Of a DNA stretch of 64,000 bases, positions 1 to 8,770 are shown one piece after another; position 1 is the first letter of the stretch; every line of letters starts with the position of its first letter. The DNA is taken from contig JBFNNX010000023.1 in the NCBI GenBank assembly GCA_040791665.1, positions 372,001 through 436,000 of the forward strand, given 5' to 3'. This DNA is from Thiodiazotropha sp040791665 (GTDB lineage: Bacteria > Pseudomonadota > Gammaproteobacteria > Chromatiales > Chromatiaceae). A model generated the notes under the pieces. It saw only the letters and a list, made by a program, of their open reading frames with translations. It searched no databases and had not been told where the DNA came from. The position numbers and the translations under genes were made by a program.

Positions 1-44
1 TCCTTATTGGAGACACACTGATGTCACGCCGCTGAGCTTGATCA

Positions 45-1775
45 ATGGCTGCAACCTCAGAACTGGATAGGGTGTCCATGCTGGTTCTGCGTTATATGCG
101 CAGACCGATATTTGTACTTATCCTCGTTTACGCAGTCGGAATAACGGGCATGGCTCTCATTCCCGGAAAATCCGCAGACGGCAATACCGAGTACATGAGT
201 CTGTTTCATGCGTTCTATTTTTTCACTTATACCGCCACTACTACCGGATTTGGGGAGATCCCTAACGAGTTTACCGATGAACAGCGCCTATGGGCCATAT
301 TTTGTCTCTACATGGGTGTAATAGCATGGCTCTACGCTATCGGATCTATTATTGGGTTAATAAGGAATACACACTTTGTCCAGGCTTTGAGTGAATATCG
401 ATTTTCAAACATTGTGAAACAAATATCCGATCCCTTCTTTATCATATGCGGTTTTGGTGATACAGGTAGTCTCTTGGCGCGGGGGCTAAGTGATCATCAT
501 CTCATTGGTGTAGTAATTGACCGGGATCCTGAACGTATAAAGGCCCTTTCCTTGCGGGATTACAGCATCAAAATGCCTGGTTTGCGCGGTGATTCCAGTG
601 CGCCTAAACATTTGGTGGACGCCGGTGTAAAGCACCCGCAATGCAAGGCAGTGATCGCTTTAACCGGTGACGAAGAGGTCAACCTCAAAATAGCTGTTAT
701 GGCCAGATTTATGAACCCGGAAGTTCATATTATCTGTCGCTCAACCTCGACGAAACATGAAGAGCATCTTTCGCCATTGTATAACGTAACCATAATTAAC
801 CCATTTGAAATTTTTGCTCAACTGCTAAGTATGGCTATCACAGCCCCAAGGCTGCATAATCTTAACAGTTGGCTGGTAAGGGCAAAGGGAGTACAACTCG
901 GCAAACCCCTAAAGGCTCCCAGCGATAATTGGATATTATGCGGCTATGGGCGCATGGGAAAGTGGCTTCATCAGTACATGAAGCCAAACGGCATTAATCC
1001 CCTTATCATCGACCCAAATGCGGACGAGGCTCCGGATAGCGATTTATTCATTCATGGTCATGCGGACCATGGCACATTGGAGAGGGCCGGGCTGGCCAGA
1101 GCAAGCGGTATTGTCGCGGGCACCGACAATGACTCGGATAACCTGAACATTCTGATGAGTACGCAGGTGGTGAATCCAACCGTGTTTACCATTGTGCGTC
1201 AAAATTATCACGAGAATCAGCTTGCATTTGACGCGGCCCGCGCAGATTTGATCATGCAATCCAGCCTGACTACCGCCCGCCGAATATTAAAATATTTAAT
1301 CTCTCCGCATATTCAGCAATTGGTTGAATATTTATACGAACAGGGAGAACAGCTCACGGAAGAAATCAGTGACAAATTAAACAATATCATCGGAAACGGA
1401 AAACCACACCTCTGGTGTATCACGCTGGATGAGGTGCATGCGCTGGCTGTGATGAATTTATTCAAGCAAGGCCAAAAACCTGTTTTAAGAAATCTTTTAC
1501 ACCACCCCTCTGACAGAAACGAACCCCTTGCATGTCTGCCGTTGGCGATTATCAGGGATGGGCACTCCAGCATGCTGCCAAGCCTCGATGAGACAGTATG
1601 TCAGGAAGACAGGATTCTGTTTTGCGGCACAGAACAGAGTGAGCAGTTACTTAGATCCACATTAAACAACTCGTACACACTTCACTACTTGATGACGGGT
1701 GAGGAAAAGGCCAGGGGATACTTCTTTCGCTGGCTTGAAGGCAAACGAGAGGGAAAACAAAATCGAACCGCATAA
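45..1775 (+). CDS. RCK-type potassium channel (two TrkA-N domains)
   Basis: Inner-membrane ion channel of 576 residues. A first membrane helix (about 20-40) is followed by a pore loop with a selectivity-filter-like TTTGFGE (about 66-71) and a second helix (about 83-106). Two cytoplasmic RCK/TrkA-N domains follow, with Rossmann motifs CGFGDTG (near 135) and CGYGRMG (near 300). In this family RCK domains gate K+ flow in response to nucleotide or ion binding. An in-frame stop at 39-41 fixes the start inside the window, although no clear ribosome binding site precedes it. The stop lies only 14 bp from the first guaA-derived repeat, so this gene was probably the convergent neighbour of guaA before the islands inserted. 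Confidence 0.85.
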   Translation: MAATSELDRVSMLVLRYMRRPIFVLILVYAVGITGMALIPGKSADGNTEYMSLFHAFYFFTYTATTTGFGEIPNEFTDEQRLWAIFCLYMGVIAWLYAIGSIIGLIRNTHFVQALSEYRFSNIVKQISDPFFIICGFGDTGSLLARGLSDHHLIGVVIDRDPERIKALSLRDYSIKMPGLRGDSSAPKHLVDAGVKHPQCKAVIALTGDEEVNLKIAVMARFMNPEVHIICRSTSTKHEEHLSPLYNVTIINPFEIFAQLLSMAITAPRLHNLNSWLVRAKGVQLGKPLKAPSDNWILCGYGRMGKWLHQYMKPNGINPLIIDPNADEAPDSDLFIHGHADHGTLERAGLARASGIVAGTDNDSDNLNILMSTQVVNPTVFTIVRQNYHENQLAFDAARADLIMQSSLTTARRILKYLISPHIQQLVEYLYEQGEQLTEEISDKLNNIIGNGKPHLWCITLDEVHALAVMNLFKQGQKPVLRNLLHHPSDRNEPLACLPLAIIRDGHSSMLPSLDETVCQEDRILFCGTEQSEQLLRSTLNNSYTLHYLMTGEEKARGYFFRWLEGKREGKQNRTA

Positions 1776-1789
1776 ACAGAAGTTTCCAT

Positions 1790-1801
1790 CTACTCCCACT
1801 C
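1790..1801 (+). repeat. Outer att-like copy of the guaA 3' end
   Basis: CTACTCCCACTC, read on the minus strand, is exactly the last four codons of guaA (E-W-E-stop). Identical copies lie at 11004-11015 and at guaA itself (17864-17875), all in the same orientation. The 3' end of guaA is an established integration site for tyrosine-recombinase islands. This copy would be the far end of the outer island. Confidence 0.8.
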
Positions 1802-1915
1802 AATTATAAATAAGCTTTTTTATCTATAATAATTAATGAGTTATTTTCATGGCAATTGATAATGCCATGAAAAATACCATGCTCAAAAATTTCTTCGAAA
1901 AGTTTCATTTTTTCC
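1790..1915 (+). repeat. Island terminal repeat, copy 1
   Basis: Downstream of the 12-bp core this stretch resembles 11004-11118. Shared blocks are AATAAGCTTTTTT, TTATTTTC, AATTG and ATACCATGCTC. By eye, identity is about three quarters over the first 63 bp, followed by a 14-nt length difference. This is what two related islands with homologous left ends would show. The short open frame across it (1849-2055) has no recognisable product. Confidence 0.7.
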
Positions 1916-2051
1916 ACAAATCCGTAAGCATAGAATGTCTCATTCGAACACGATTTCAAGAAGATATAGAGGTTGATGATGTTTGCCAAATCTGTGTATT
2001 ACCAAAAAAGCTGTTGCTAAAGTCCCATTTTGGGACTAGTATCATGAATAC

Positions 2052-2354
2052 ATGAGAATCATCGCACTGTCGATGCTGAAAGCCTTCTGGGAAGAGAACC
2101 CGGAATCTCAGGATGCAAAGGAGCCAACCTTGGCCTGGTACCGTCATGCCTTGCATGCCGACTGGAGTTCACCTGCTGAGGTAAAGCAGGACTTCAGGAA
2201 TGCCAGCATCCTTAAAGATGGCCGTGTGGTGTTCAATATTGCGGGGAACAAGTATCGACTTGTCGTGTGGATCAACTACGCCTACAGGGTTATATACGTC
2301 CGCTTTACTGGTACCCATGCGCAGTACGACAAAATTGATGTGCAAACCATTTGA
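2052..2354 (+). CDS. higB: HigB-type mRNA interferase toxin
   Basis: A 100-residue protein of the HigB toxin family (RelE-like fold), which cuts mRNA on the ribosome. Supporting features are the length, the RVVFNIAGNKYRLVV strand pair and a C-terminal FTGTHAQYDKID segment, all typical of the family. It is followed directly by its antitoxin (toxin-first order, as usual for hig loci). It sits next to the outer island end, where such modules often stabilise mobile DNA. It starts on an ATG at 2052. Confidence 0.85.
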   Translation: MRIIALSMLKAFWEENPESQDAKEPTLAWYRHALHADWSSPAEVKQDFRNASILKDGRVVFNIAGNKYRLVVWINYAYRVIYVRFTGTHAQYDKIDVQTI

Positions 2355-2371
2355 CTGCCGGAGGATTAACC

Positions 2372-2740
2372 ATGGACATCAAACCAATTAAAACTGATGC
2401 CGACTACCGCGCGGCATTAAAAGAAATTGAAAGCCTGATGGTGGCTGGACCAGACACCCCAGAAGGCGAAAAGCTGGATGTCATGGTCACGCTTATTGAG
2501 GCTTATGAAGCCAAGCATTTCCCGATGGATTTGCCTGATCCTGTTGAGGCGATCAAGTTCGAGATGGAACGCAAGGGCTTAACCGTAAAAGACCTGGAGC
2601 CGATGATCGGTAAAAGCAATCGTGTTTACGAGATACTTAATCACAAACGTTCGCTGACTTTGAAGATGATCTGGAAGCTCCACGAAGGCCTGGGTATTCC
2701 GGCTGAGTCCTTGATCAAACCACCTCAAATTCATGCCTAA
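2372..2740 (+). CDS. higA: HigA-type antitoxin (XRE helix-turn-helix)
   Basis: About 122 residues with the family's N-terminal stretch (PIKTDADYRAAL...) and a C-terminal helix-turn-helix around GLTVKDLEPMIGKSNRVYEIL. It should neutralise the upstream HigB and repress the operon. The start at 2372 is chosen because GGAGG lies a few bases upstream; an earlier in-frame start at 2351 would overlap higB. The stop overlaps the ATG of the decayed primase gene that follows. Confidence 0.85.
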   Translation: MDIKPIKTDADYRAALKEIESLMVAGPDTPEGEKLDVMVTLIEAYEAKHFPMDLPDPVEAIKFEMERKGLTVKDLEPMIGKSNRVYEILNHKRSLTLKMIWKLHEGLGIPAESLIKPPQIHA

Positions 2741-3836
2741 TCAATATGGAGATAAGCTTCGTGATATCTCCGCTATCGATTCGAGACTGGCTGATCTTGA
2801 ACAGGAAAAGCAACAGCTCATCGCACTCAGAGAAGAGCTGCAATAATCGAAGCCTGTACCTCCCATTTCAGATTCCTTTTCTCCAGAGCAAAAGATAGCG
2901 ATTTTCAGAAACCAGTTTCGTGGCCACACCGATATTTTTGCCAATCGCTGGCAAAATCAGCGAGGACGAAGTGGCTATTCCATAGCCTGTGGCGACGAGT
3001 GGGTTCAGGGTGTCTGCAACAAACCGAGGATCAAATGCCTTGACAGCACTCACCGCCAGTTTAGCGAGTTAAACGATCAGGTCATCTATCGCCACTTGGC
3101 GGGACAACAGGTTGCTGGCCTGTATCCATTGCTCCACGACTGCACCTGCCACTTGCTGGCCGCCGACTTCGACAAAGGGAACAGGCAGGATGAAGTGAAA
3201 GCAATGTCCAGAGCTTGTATCGAATATGGCGTACCTCACGCAGTCGAGATCTCGCGCTCCGGGAATGGTGCGCACTTATGGATATTTTTCGATGGCAAAG
3301 TGCCCGCCAATGAAGCTCGCTTGCTGGGATTTGGCCTCCTTGATAAAGCGATGGAGGTTTATCCAAACCTGTCTTTCGACTCCTATGACAGATTATTTCC
3401 CAATCAGGACATTCTGCCTGAAGGGAGATTCGGCAACTTGATTGTATTACCACTACAGCGCGAAGCCAGACATGCAGGCAATAGCTCATTTGTCGATAAA
3501 GAATTGAATGTCATTGAAGATCAATGGCAGTTCCTCGCGCAGATAAAGAGACTTTCCGGACCTGAGCTAGATAAGCTTCTTTTGCAGATTTCTCCCAACG
3601 GGAACCTGATTTCAGAGCAGAACGTTACTGATACCCGGCCTCCCTAGGAGATAACGCCCAAACCCAGACCCCTGGTTCTGGAAAACCCGCCTCAACAGGT
3701 AAGCATAGCGCTGGCCAACCACATCTACTTTGAGGTAAAGGCGCTGCCAAGCACCCTTTTAGCAAGATTAAGGCGTCTAGATTTAAAGACACCCATCGAA
3801 CAAAGCCTAAAAAATATCGATAAATCTATTAGTTAA
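2733..3836 (+). pseudogene. Decayed TOTE-system primase protein
   Basis: One continuous reading frame interrupted by two stops, TAA at 2844 and TAG at 3645. It encodes a coiled start (LRDISAIDSRLADLEQEKQQ), then an archaeo-eukaryotic-primase-like domain as in TOTE conflict proteins (AADFDKG, SGNGAHLWIFF, RFGNLIVLPLQ). After the second stop, homology-like sequence continues (IALANHIYFEVKALPSTLLARLRRL) and stops at 3834. Full TOTE proteins continue into a helicase and nuclease that are missing here. The frame never shifts, so decay is by nonsense change plus 3' deletion. The family name comes from motif recall. The undisturbed middle piece (3096-3647) could still be translated, but it lacks the rest. 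Confidence 0.7.
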
Positions 3837-4052
3837 TATAAATTGGAGATGAAGTTGACATGCGCTACGCAGTGAAATAGCTACTCGATACGATGTGTCA
3901 TTTAACGGGTGACTCCCACTTTTCTTTTCGCCGAGACCAACGACCTGGACCCAATATAAGGGTGGCCACTTGCCCCCTCTCTACCCAGTAGAGCGCTTGG
4001 TTGGGGGGATTTGCAAAAGTATAATTGAGGGGTTTTGAGAAACAAGAATATT
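3837..4052. other. Non-coding island DNA
   Basis: No plausible gene lies between the primase remnant and the tRNA fragment. A short open frame here on the minus strand reads through the tRNA fragment and is not credible. Confidence 0.5.
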
Positions 4053-4095
4053 AGAGCGGGTAACGGGATTCGAACCCGTTTCACCGATTTGGAAA
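4053..4095 (-). tRNA. 3' half of tRNA-Gly(TCC), fragment
   Basis: Reading on the minus strand gives an anticodon loop TTTCCAA (anticodon TCC) and the 3' anticodon stem ATCGG. A T arm follows with stem ACGGG, loop TTCGAAT and stem CCCGT, then the acceptor strand TACCCGC and a CCA-like end written TCTA. The 5' half is absent: bases before the loop do not pair with ATCGG, and no D arm is found. A tRNA cut at the anticodon loop is the usual footprint of a tyrosine-recombinase att site. Not expected to be functional. Confidence 0.7.
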
Positions 4096-4280
4096 CCTCT
4101 TTTTGTCATTGGTATCCTGCGTGAGTCCACATAATATCTGCTCAAGCGTTCAACTTTTTTTGCGGTACTCTTCACATTGCTTAGATTTAGAATCCCTATT
4201 CAATAGGGGGGAACAACCCCTATTGGTATGCTTAATAGGCTAAATTTGTTAAATCAACATATGATAGCGCTCACACAGAA

Positions 4281-5216
4281 ATGGATAAAATTAGAACCGC
4301 TGTAATCGGTGTTGGTTATCTCGGCCGATACCACGCCCAAAAATATGCCGCACTGGACGATTCGGAACTGGTCGCCGTGGTCGATATCGATCCTGATACT
4401 GCCGCCGATGTTGCCAAGGAGTGCAACACAGAGGCGTTATCCGACTATCACGAGCTTTTGAACAAGGTGGACGCCGTCAGTATCGTGGTGCCGACTCAGC
4501 TTCACCATCAGGTTGCTAAAGAATTTCTCGATAGCGGTATCCACGTGCTGCTGGAAAAACCGATAACCGTTACCGTTGCAGAAGCGGATGCACTGATTGA
4601 AATTGCCCGACGCAAGCAGCGGGTACTTCAGGTGGGGCATCTGGAACGCTTCAACTCCACGGTACTGGCACTTGAGGGTGTTCTCAAGGATCCGCAATTT
4701 ATTGAATCCCATCGTCTTGCTTCCTTTACTCTACGTGGCGCCGACGTCAATGTGGTGCTCGATCTGATGATCCACGATATCGATATCATCCAAAATCTGG
4801 TGGGTTCTTCCATCGCGTCAATAGATGCCAAGGGGGGGGCGGTATTGACCCGGGAGTACGATATCGCAAATGCTAGGATCAAATTCGAGAATGGCTGCGT
4901 GGCAAACGTTACCGCGAGTCGGGTGAGTCTGAAGCCACAGCGTAAAATGCGGATTTTTCAACCCGATGCCTATATCTCGATCGATTTCCAGGACAAGATT
5001 CTAAGCATTCATCGCAAGGGCGAAAAGGAGATATTTCCCGGTATTCCTGAAATCATCAGTGAAGAGAGTGTCTTTGCGAATTCCGATGCTATCATGGCCG
5101 AGATCCGAGCATTTCTCGATGCTATTAGGAACGACTCCTTACCGCCAGTTACCGGTGAGGATGGGCGAGAGGCACTAAAGACAGCAATCGATATTAGCGA
5201 GCAGCTCGGCTCTTGA
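4281..5216 (+). CDS. gnnA: UDP-GlcNAc 3-dehydrogenase-like oxidoreductase (GnnA)
   Basis: A 311-residue Gfo/Idh/MocA oxidoreductase. It has an N-terminal Rossmann motif GVGYLGRYHA (about 10-19), the EKP catalytic motif in VLLEKPI (about 93) and an HDIDI segment near 163. With the adjacent DegT aminotransferase and the facing lpxA, the best match is GnnA. GnnA oxidises the 3-OH of UDP-GlcNAc so that GnnB can aminate it, giving UDP-GlcNAc3N for lipid A with an amide-linked acyl chain. The assignment rests on the gene trio; the fold alone would also fit other sugar dehydrogenases such as WlbA. The gene lies between the guaA-type repeats, so it appears to be island cargo. Confidence 0.75.
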   Translation: MDKIRTAVIGVGYLGRYHAQKYAALDDSELVAVVDIDPDTAADVAKECNTEALSDYHELLNKVDAVSIVVPTQLHHQVAKEFLDSGIHVLLEKPITVTVAEADALIEIARRKQRVLQVGHLERFNSTVLALEGVLKDPQFIESHRLASFTLRGADVNVVLDLMIHDIDIIQNLVGSSIASIDAKGGAVLTREYDIANARIKFENGCVANVTASRVSLKPQRKMRIFQPDAYISIDFQDKILSIHRKGEKEIFPGIPEIISEESVFANSDAIMAEIRAFLDAIRNDSLPPVTGEDGREALKTAIDISEQLGS

Positions 5217-5234
5217 TGCCACCTGGTGAAGAAC

Positions 5235-6335
5235 ATGATCCCAATGGTAGACCTCAAGCAGCAATATCTCGATCTTAAGGAGGAGATCGACAATGGCCTC
5301 CTGGCGGGACTGGAAGAAACTAAGTTTATACTCGGACCTAATGTGCGCGCCTTTGAAGAGGAGTGTGCTGAATACTTGGGCGTAGAGTACACTGTTGGTG
5401 TCGCCTCCGGTACCGATGCCCTTCATCTGGCATTGATTGCCGCCGGAGTTGAGGAAGGTAACGAGGTGATAACCACTCCCTTCACCTTCATCGCAACTGC
5501 CGAGGCGATCCGTCATGTAGGCGCCAGGCCTGTGTTTGTCGATATCGATCCACAATCCTACAACTTGGATCTCAACCAGGTAGAGGACGCTATCACCGAA
5601 AGGACCCGGGCAATACTGCCTGTCCACATTTTCGGACAACCTGTCGATATGGTCACCATCCTGTCACTCGCCGAGAGACACGATCTCCGGGTGATTGAAG
5701 ATTGTGCGCAGTCATTTGGTGCGCATATTGACGGTAGGCAGACCGGTAACTTCGGTCTGGCAGGCTGTTTCAGTTTCTTTCCCAGTAAAAATCTTGGGGG
5801 ATACGGGGACGGTGGTCTGGTATCCACCAACTCCGCCGAACTGGCAGTGCACCTTCGAGTATTGCGTAACCATGGCAGCTGGAAACAGCACCATCACTCC
5901 GAGATTGGCTTTAACAGCCGCCTTGATGAGCTGCAGGCGATAATTTTACGAGTGAAGTTGAAGCGTATCGACAACTACAACGAGAATAGACGCCGCGCTG
6001 CCCACCGTTACAGCGCTGCACTGGCAGAGATGCCAGGGATTACGCCTCCCTATGAGGATGGGATCGGCCATCACGTCTATCATCAGTACACCCTGCTGGC
6101 GGAAAATCGAGATACCATACAGCAGGCTCTACGCGACAACGAGATCGCCTGCGCCATCTACTATCCCATCCCGCTTCACCAGCAGGAGGTTTTTGTCAAT
6201 GTTTGCCAGGGGCTTTCACTTCCGGTCAGTGAGCTGATTTCTCAGCAGTGCTTGTCGTTGCCGGTTTTTCCCGAGTTGAAGGATGCGCAGATCGATCGGA
6301 TTCTGGATGTTATAAGTAAAGCGGCGATTGGCTAA
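5235..6335 (+). CDS. gnnB: UDP-3-keto-GlcNAc aminotransferase (GnnB, DegT family)
   Basis: About 366 residues, DegT/DnrJ/EryC1 PLP-dependent sugar aminotransferase. Visible features are GVASGTDALHLAL for phosphate binding, EDCAQSFGA, the PLP lysine in FFPSKNLGGYGDGG, and FNSRLDELQA. It would transfer an amino group to C3 of the ketosugar made by GnnA. The ATG at 5235 is preceded by GGTGAAG; a GTG at 5226 is possible. It is 18 bp downstream of gnnA and probably co-transcribed. The next gene is convergent. Confidence 0.75.
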   Translation: MIPMVDLKQQYLDLKEEIDNGLLAGLEETKFILGPNVRAFEEECAEYLGVEYTVGVASGTDALHLALIAAGVEEGNEVITTPFTFIATAEAIRHVGARPVFVDIDPQSYNLDLNQVEDAITERTRAILPVHIFGQPVDMVTILSLAERHDLRVIEDCAQSFGAHIDGRQTGNFGLAGCFSFFPSKNLGGYGDGGLVSTNSAELAVHLRVLRNHGSWKQHHHSEIGFNSRLDELQAIILRVKLKRIDNYNENRRRAAHRYSAALAEMPGITPPYEDGIGHHVYHQYTLLAENRDTIQQALRDNEIACAIYYPIPLHQQEVFVNVCQGLSLPVSELISQQCLSLPVFPELKDAQIDRILDVISKAAIG

Positions 6336-6373
6336 AAGGTTCTATTTTCAAATTCCACAATGCGTGTACATCA

Positions 6374-7147
6374 CTATCGAAGAATACTGCGCTGGGATTG
6401 CCCCAGAAAGCGGGAAAATATGGTCAACTCCATGACCTCCTCGGCCATGGCTGCGATCTCATGCTTCGCCTCTTCCAATGACAGTCCGGATCGGTAGAGT
6501 ATCTTGTAGGCATGCTTGATCGCCCTGATGGCTTCCGGACTGAAACTTCGCCGTTCAAGCCCCTTACTGTTGATGCCGTGAGGGTGACCAGGATTTCCTG
6601 CCACCATCAGATAGGGTGGCACATCCTTCGAGATGGCGCTCCCCATTCCCGTAAAGGCGTGGTCACCGACAGAGCAGAACTGATGAACCAGGGTGAAACC
6701 ACTCAATATCACCTGGTTTCCGATGTCAACATGGCCCGCCAGTGAGGCGTTGTTTGAGAAAACCGTCCCGTTACCAACCGTGCAGTCATGGGCAATATGG
6801 ATATAGGCCATGAGTAGATTGTCATCCCCCACCCGGGTGATCCCGCCACCATTGACCGTGCCGCGGTTAATCGTGGCACACTCACGAATGGTGTTGCGGT
6901 CGCCAATCTCCAGCTGCGTCGGCTCTCCCGCGTATTTCAAATCCTGAGGCGACTCACCGATTGAGGCGAATTGGTAAATGCGGTTCCCTGCTCCGATCCA
7001 GGTTGGCCCATTGATGACAACCTGCGGCCCAATCCAGCAATTATCACCTATGACCACATGGGGTCCGATTATTGAGTGGGGTCCAACGGAAACATTGCGA
7101 CCCAGTTCAGCGCCGGTATCCACAATGGCGGTGGGGTGTATGCTCAT
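6374..7147 (-). CDS. lpxA: UDP-N-acetylglucosamine acyltransferase LpxA
   Basis: About 257 residues, first step of lipid A synthesis (acyl-ACP dependent 3-acylation). Left-handed beta-helix hexapeptide repeats run through the first 190 residues. The catalytic histidine lies in IAHDCTVGN, and the LpxA-typical C-terminal helices begin INSKGLERR. The start at 7147 gives the usual MSIHPTAIVD beginning; an upstream in-frame ATG adds seven residues. Next to gnnAB it is probably an LpxA that accepts the 3-amino sugar. An essential chromosomal lpxA with lpxD/fabZ would normally lie elsewhere, so this may be a second copy carried by the island. Confidence 0.9.
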   Translation of the reverse strand: MSIHPTAIVDTGAELGRNVSVGPHSIIGPHVVIGDNCWIGPQVVINGPTWIGAGNRIYQFASIGESPQDLKYAGEPTQLEIGDRNTIRECATINRGTVNGGGITRVGDDNLLMAYIHIAHDCTVGNGTVFSNNASLAGHVDIGNQVILSGFTLVHQFCSVGDHAFTGMGSAISKDVPPYLMVAGNPGHPHGINSKGLERRSFSPEAIRAIKHAYKILYRSGLSLEEAKHEIAAMAEEVMELTIFSRFLGQSQRSILR

Positions 7148-7591
7148 ACTATTGCCTGCTCCATACAATCAGAACTGTATTGGCTACAAAATCAACATGT
7201 CCTTTTCTTGCTTTTCTGCACTCCCCGACATTTTTCTTGTTATATTTCAGGGGCTAACCGATGGAGAGGCAATCCACTAAACCAGTAGGGTGATCAAGAA
7301 TCAGGTCGCTACCTTGAGGCGACCCGAAACGTTGGCTAAGGTAATCAGGGCCAATGGAAAGTATAAGGAGAATAACCGCAACACCCCTGCATATCAAGAC
7401 AGAAAACTGGAGGCAGGATACGCCTGAAACATCGCTCTATCCGGCCTCAATCGATTCAACACCCTGGATTTCCGGCTGAACCTGTCCTCTTCCACTGCCT
7501 TTCTGCCCTTCCGGCTTAATTTGGGCAACATGCCGTCAGGCAACCTGTTCTTCTGTTGCCGTACCGTGTAGCGAGATGTAAAAACAGGATG
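7148..7591. other. Intergenic DNA between lpxA and the IS91 remnant
   Basis: No gene is recognised. A short inverted repeat (GGTCGC near 7301, GCGACC near 7317) could be a small hairpin. The left limit of the decayed insertion sequence is probably in here but cannot be placed. Confidence 0.4.
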
Positions 7592-8770
7592 CTATGCAAA
7601 CCAGTCCGCATCGGGCGAGGCCCGCGCAACAGGCAGCAATTCCGGCAACGGTGGTAATGCCCCCATGGCCCGTAAGTGCTGAAGAATCTTGTCGATGACC
7701 GCCTGATCCTCGATACAGGCAATCACTTTGGCTTCGCCTCAGCACTTCAGGCAGATCGACACATCGACGTTGAACACACGCTTGAGGCGCTGCGCCCAGG
7801 TCATCGACGCTCGCCATTCTGCGGGTGATGGCTGCTCCTCGACTACCCTGGCCTTGCTGCCCCTGCCCCGCTTTGCCGGCGTAACCAACGCCCGGTGCTT
7901 ACTGTTGGGTGCAAACACCCCATGAAACCGGGTAAGGTTCACAAGCGGTTTCGGCGCCAGCGCCACCAGTCTTGCGATAAAGTCCAGCGACTCAAAGATC
8001 ACATGCGTAGTGCCGTCCCGGTGCGGCGTCTTGAGCTGGTAGCGCACGTTGCCGCCTCGTGTTAACGACAGCCGCTTCTCAGATACTGCTGGGCGACTGA
8101 TGTACCGGCACAGCCATTCGAGCTTCCTACGTTCATCGGCCCTGGCCGCCACACCGGCATGCAAGGAGAACCCGGCCACCTTACCTGCACCGTCATCAAA
8201 CGTCTCGTCACATGCCGGCAGGGTTTGCAGGGTAAACACTTTGCGCCCTGCCTGTGGACCGACGGCGATACGGTAGGTGATGGAATGTCCCAGCAGTGAA
8301 CTCATCGCCTCGTCATTCACAGGATCCAATGCTAAGTAGCTGCTCACCATATCCCTTTGCAGCAAGCCCTGGCGTTCCAGAAAGCGGCCAACCCGGTGGG
8401 CGATGGTGTGCGCCAGCTGAGTGAGTTCCTGGCTGGTAGGTGCCTTGACCCAATGGAACCGGGCGGTTCCATTGAGGTGATCGACGTACACACCATCGAG
8501 TAACAGCATGTGAAAGTGGATGTTGCGGTTCAGCGCCGAGCCAAATCGCTGGATGAGGGTGATTGCACTCGTCCTGGCCGTGTGGTGTGTATAGCCTGCT
8601 TTCTTGACCAGATGCGCGGCAATCACGCTGTTGACGATGCCCGGCACCCGCAAAAGCCGTGTTCCAACCGGCCGCATTTGAGGTAGTCCTCGAATTCTCG
8701 TTGTACATAGCCCGGCAATTCCCTGCCCTGCTCCTGCAAGTAATGGAGCACTTTAAACAGATGCACGCAT
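7592..8770 (-). pseudogene. IS91-family transposase, decayed
   Basis: Three pieces of one Y1-type IS91/IS801-like transposase. The N-terminal piece (ELPGYVQREFEDYLKCGRLEHGF, about 8640-8750) jumps, with a frame change near 8640, into RVPGIVNSVIAAHLVKKAGY. The zinc-finger part and roughly a hundred residues that should lie between are deleted. The central piece holds the HIHFHMLLLDGVY metal-binding HxH motif. A TGA near 7739 replaces the residue after CLKC, and the frame continues GEAKVIACIEDQAVIDKIL to a stop at 7592. It cannot make an active enzyme. The right end overlaps the end of the neighbouring gene. Confidence 0.8.

Noticed and set aside
1849..2055. 68-codon open frame near the outer island end
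   Set aside because: It lies in the terminal repeat, has no ribosome site, and its counterpart frame in the second repeat copy is not kept.
3981..4175. Open frame on the minus strand across the tRNA fragment
   Set aside because: The sequence is explained by tRNA-Gly structure, and the peptide resembles the usual mis-annotated tRNA translations.
8600..8680. Programmed frameshift in the IS91 transposase
   Set aside because: About a hundred residues including the zinc finger are missing at the junction, and a separate nonsense codon follows, so this is decay.
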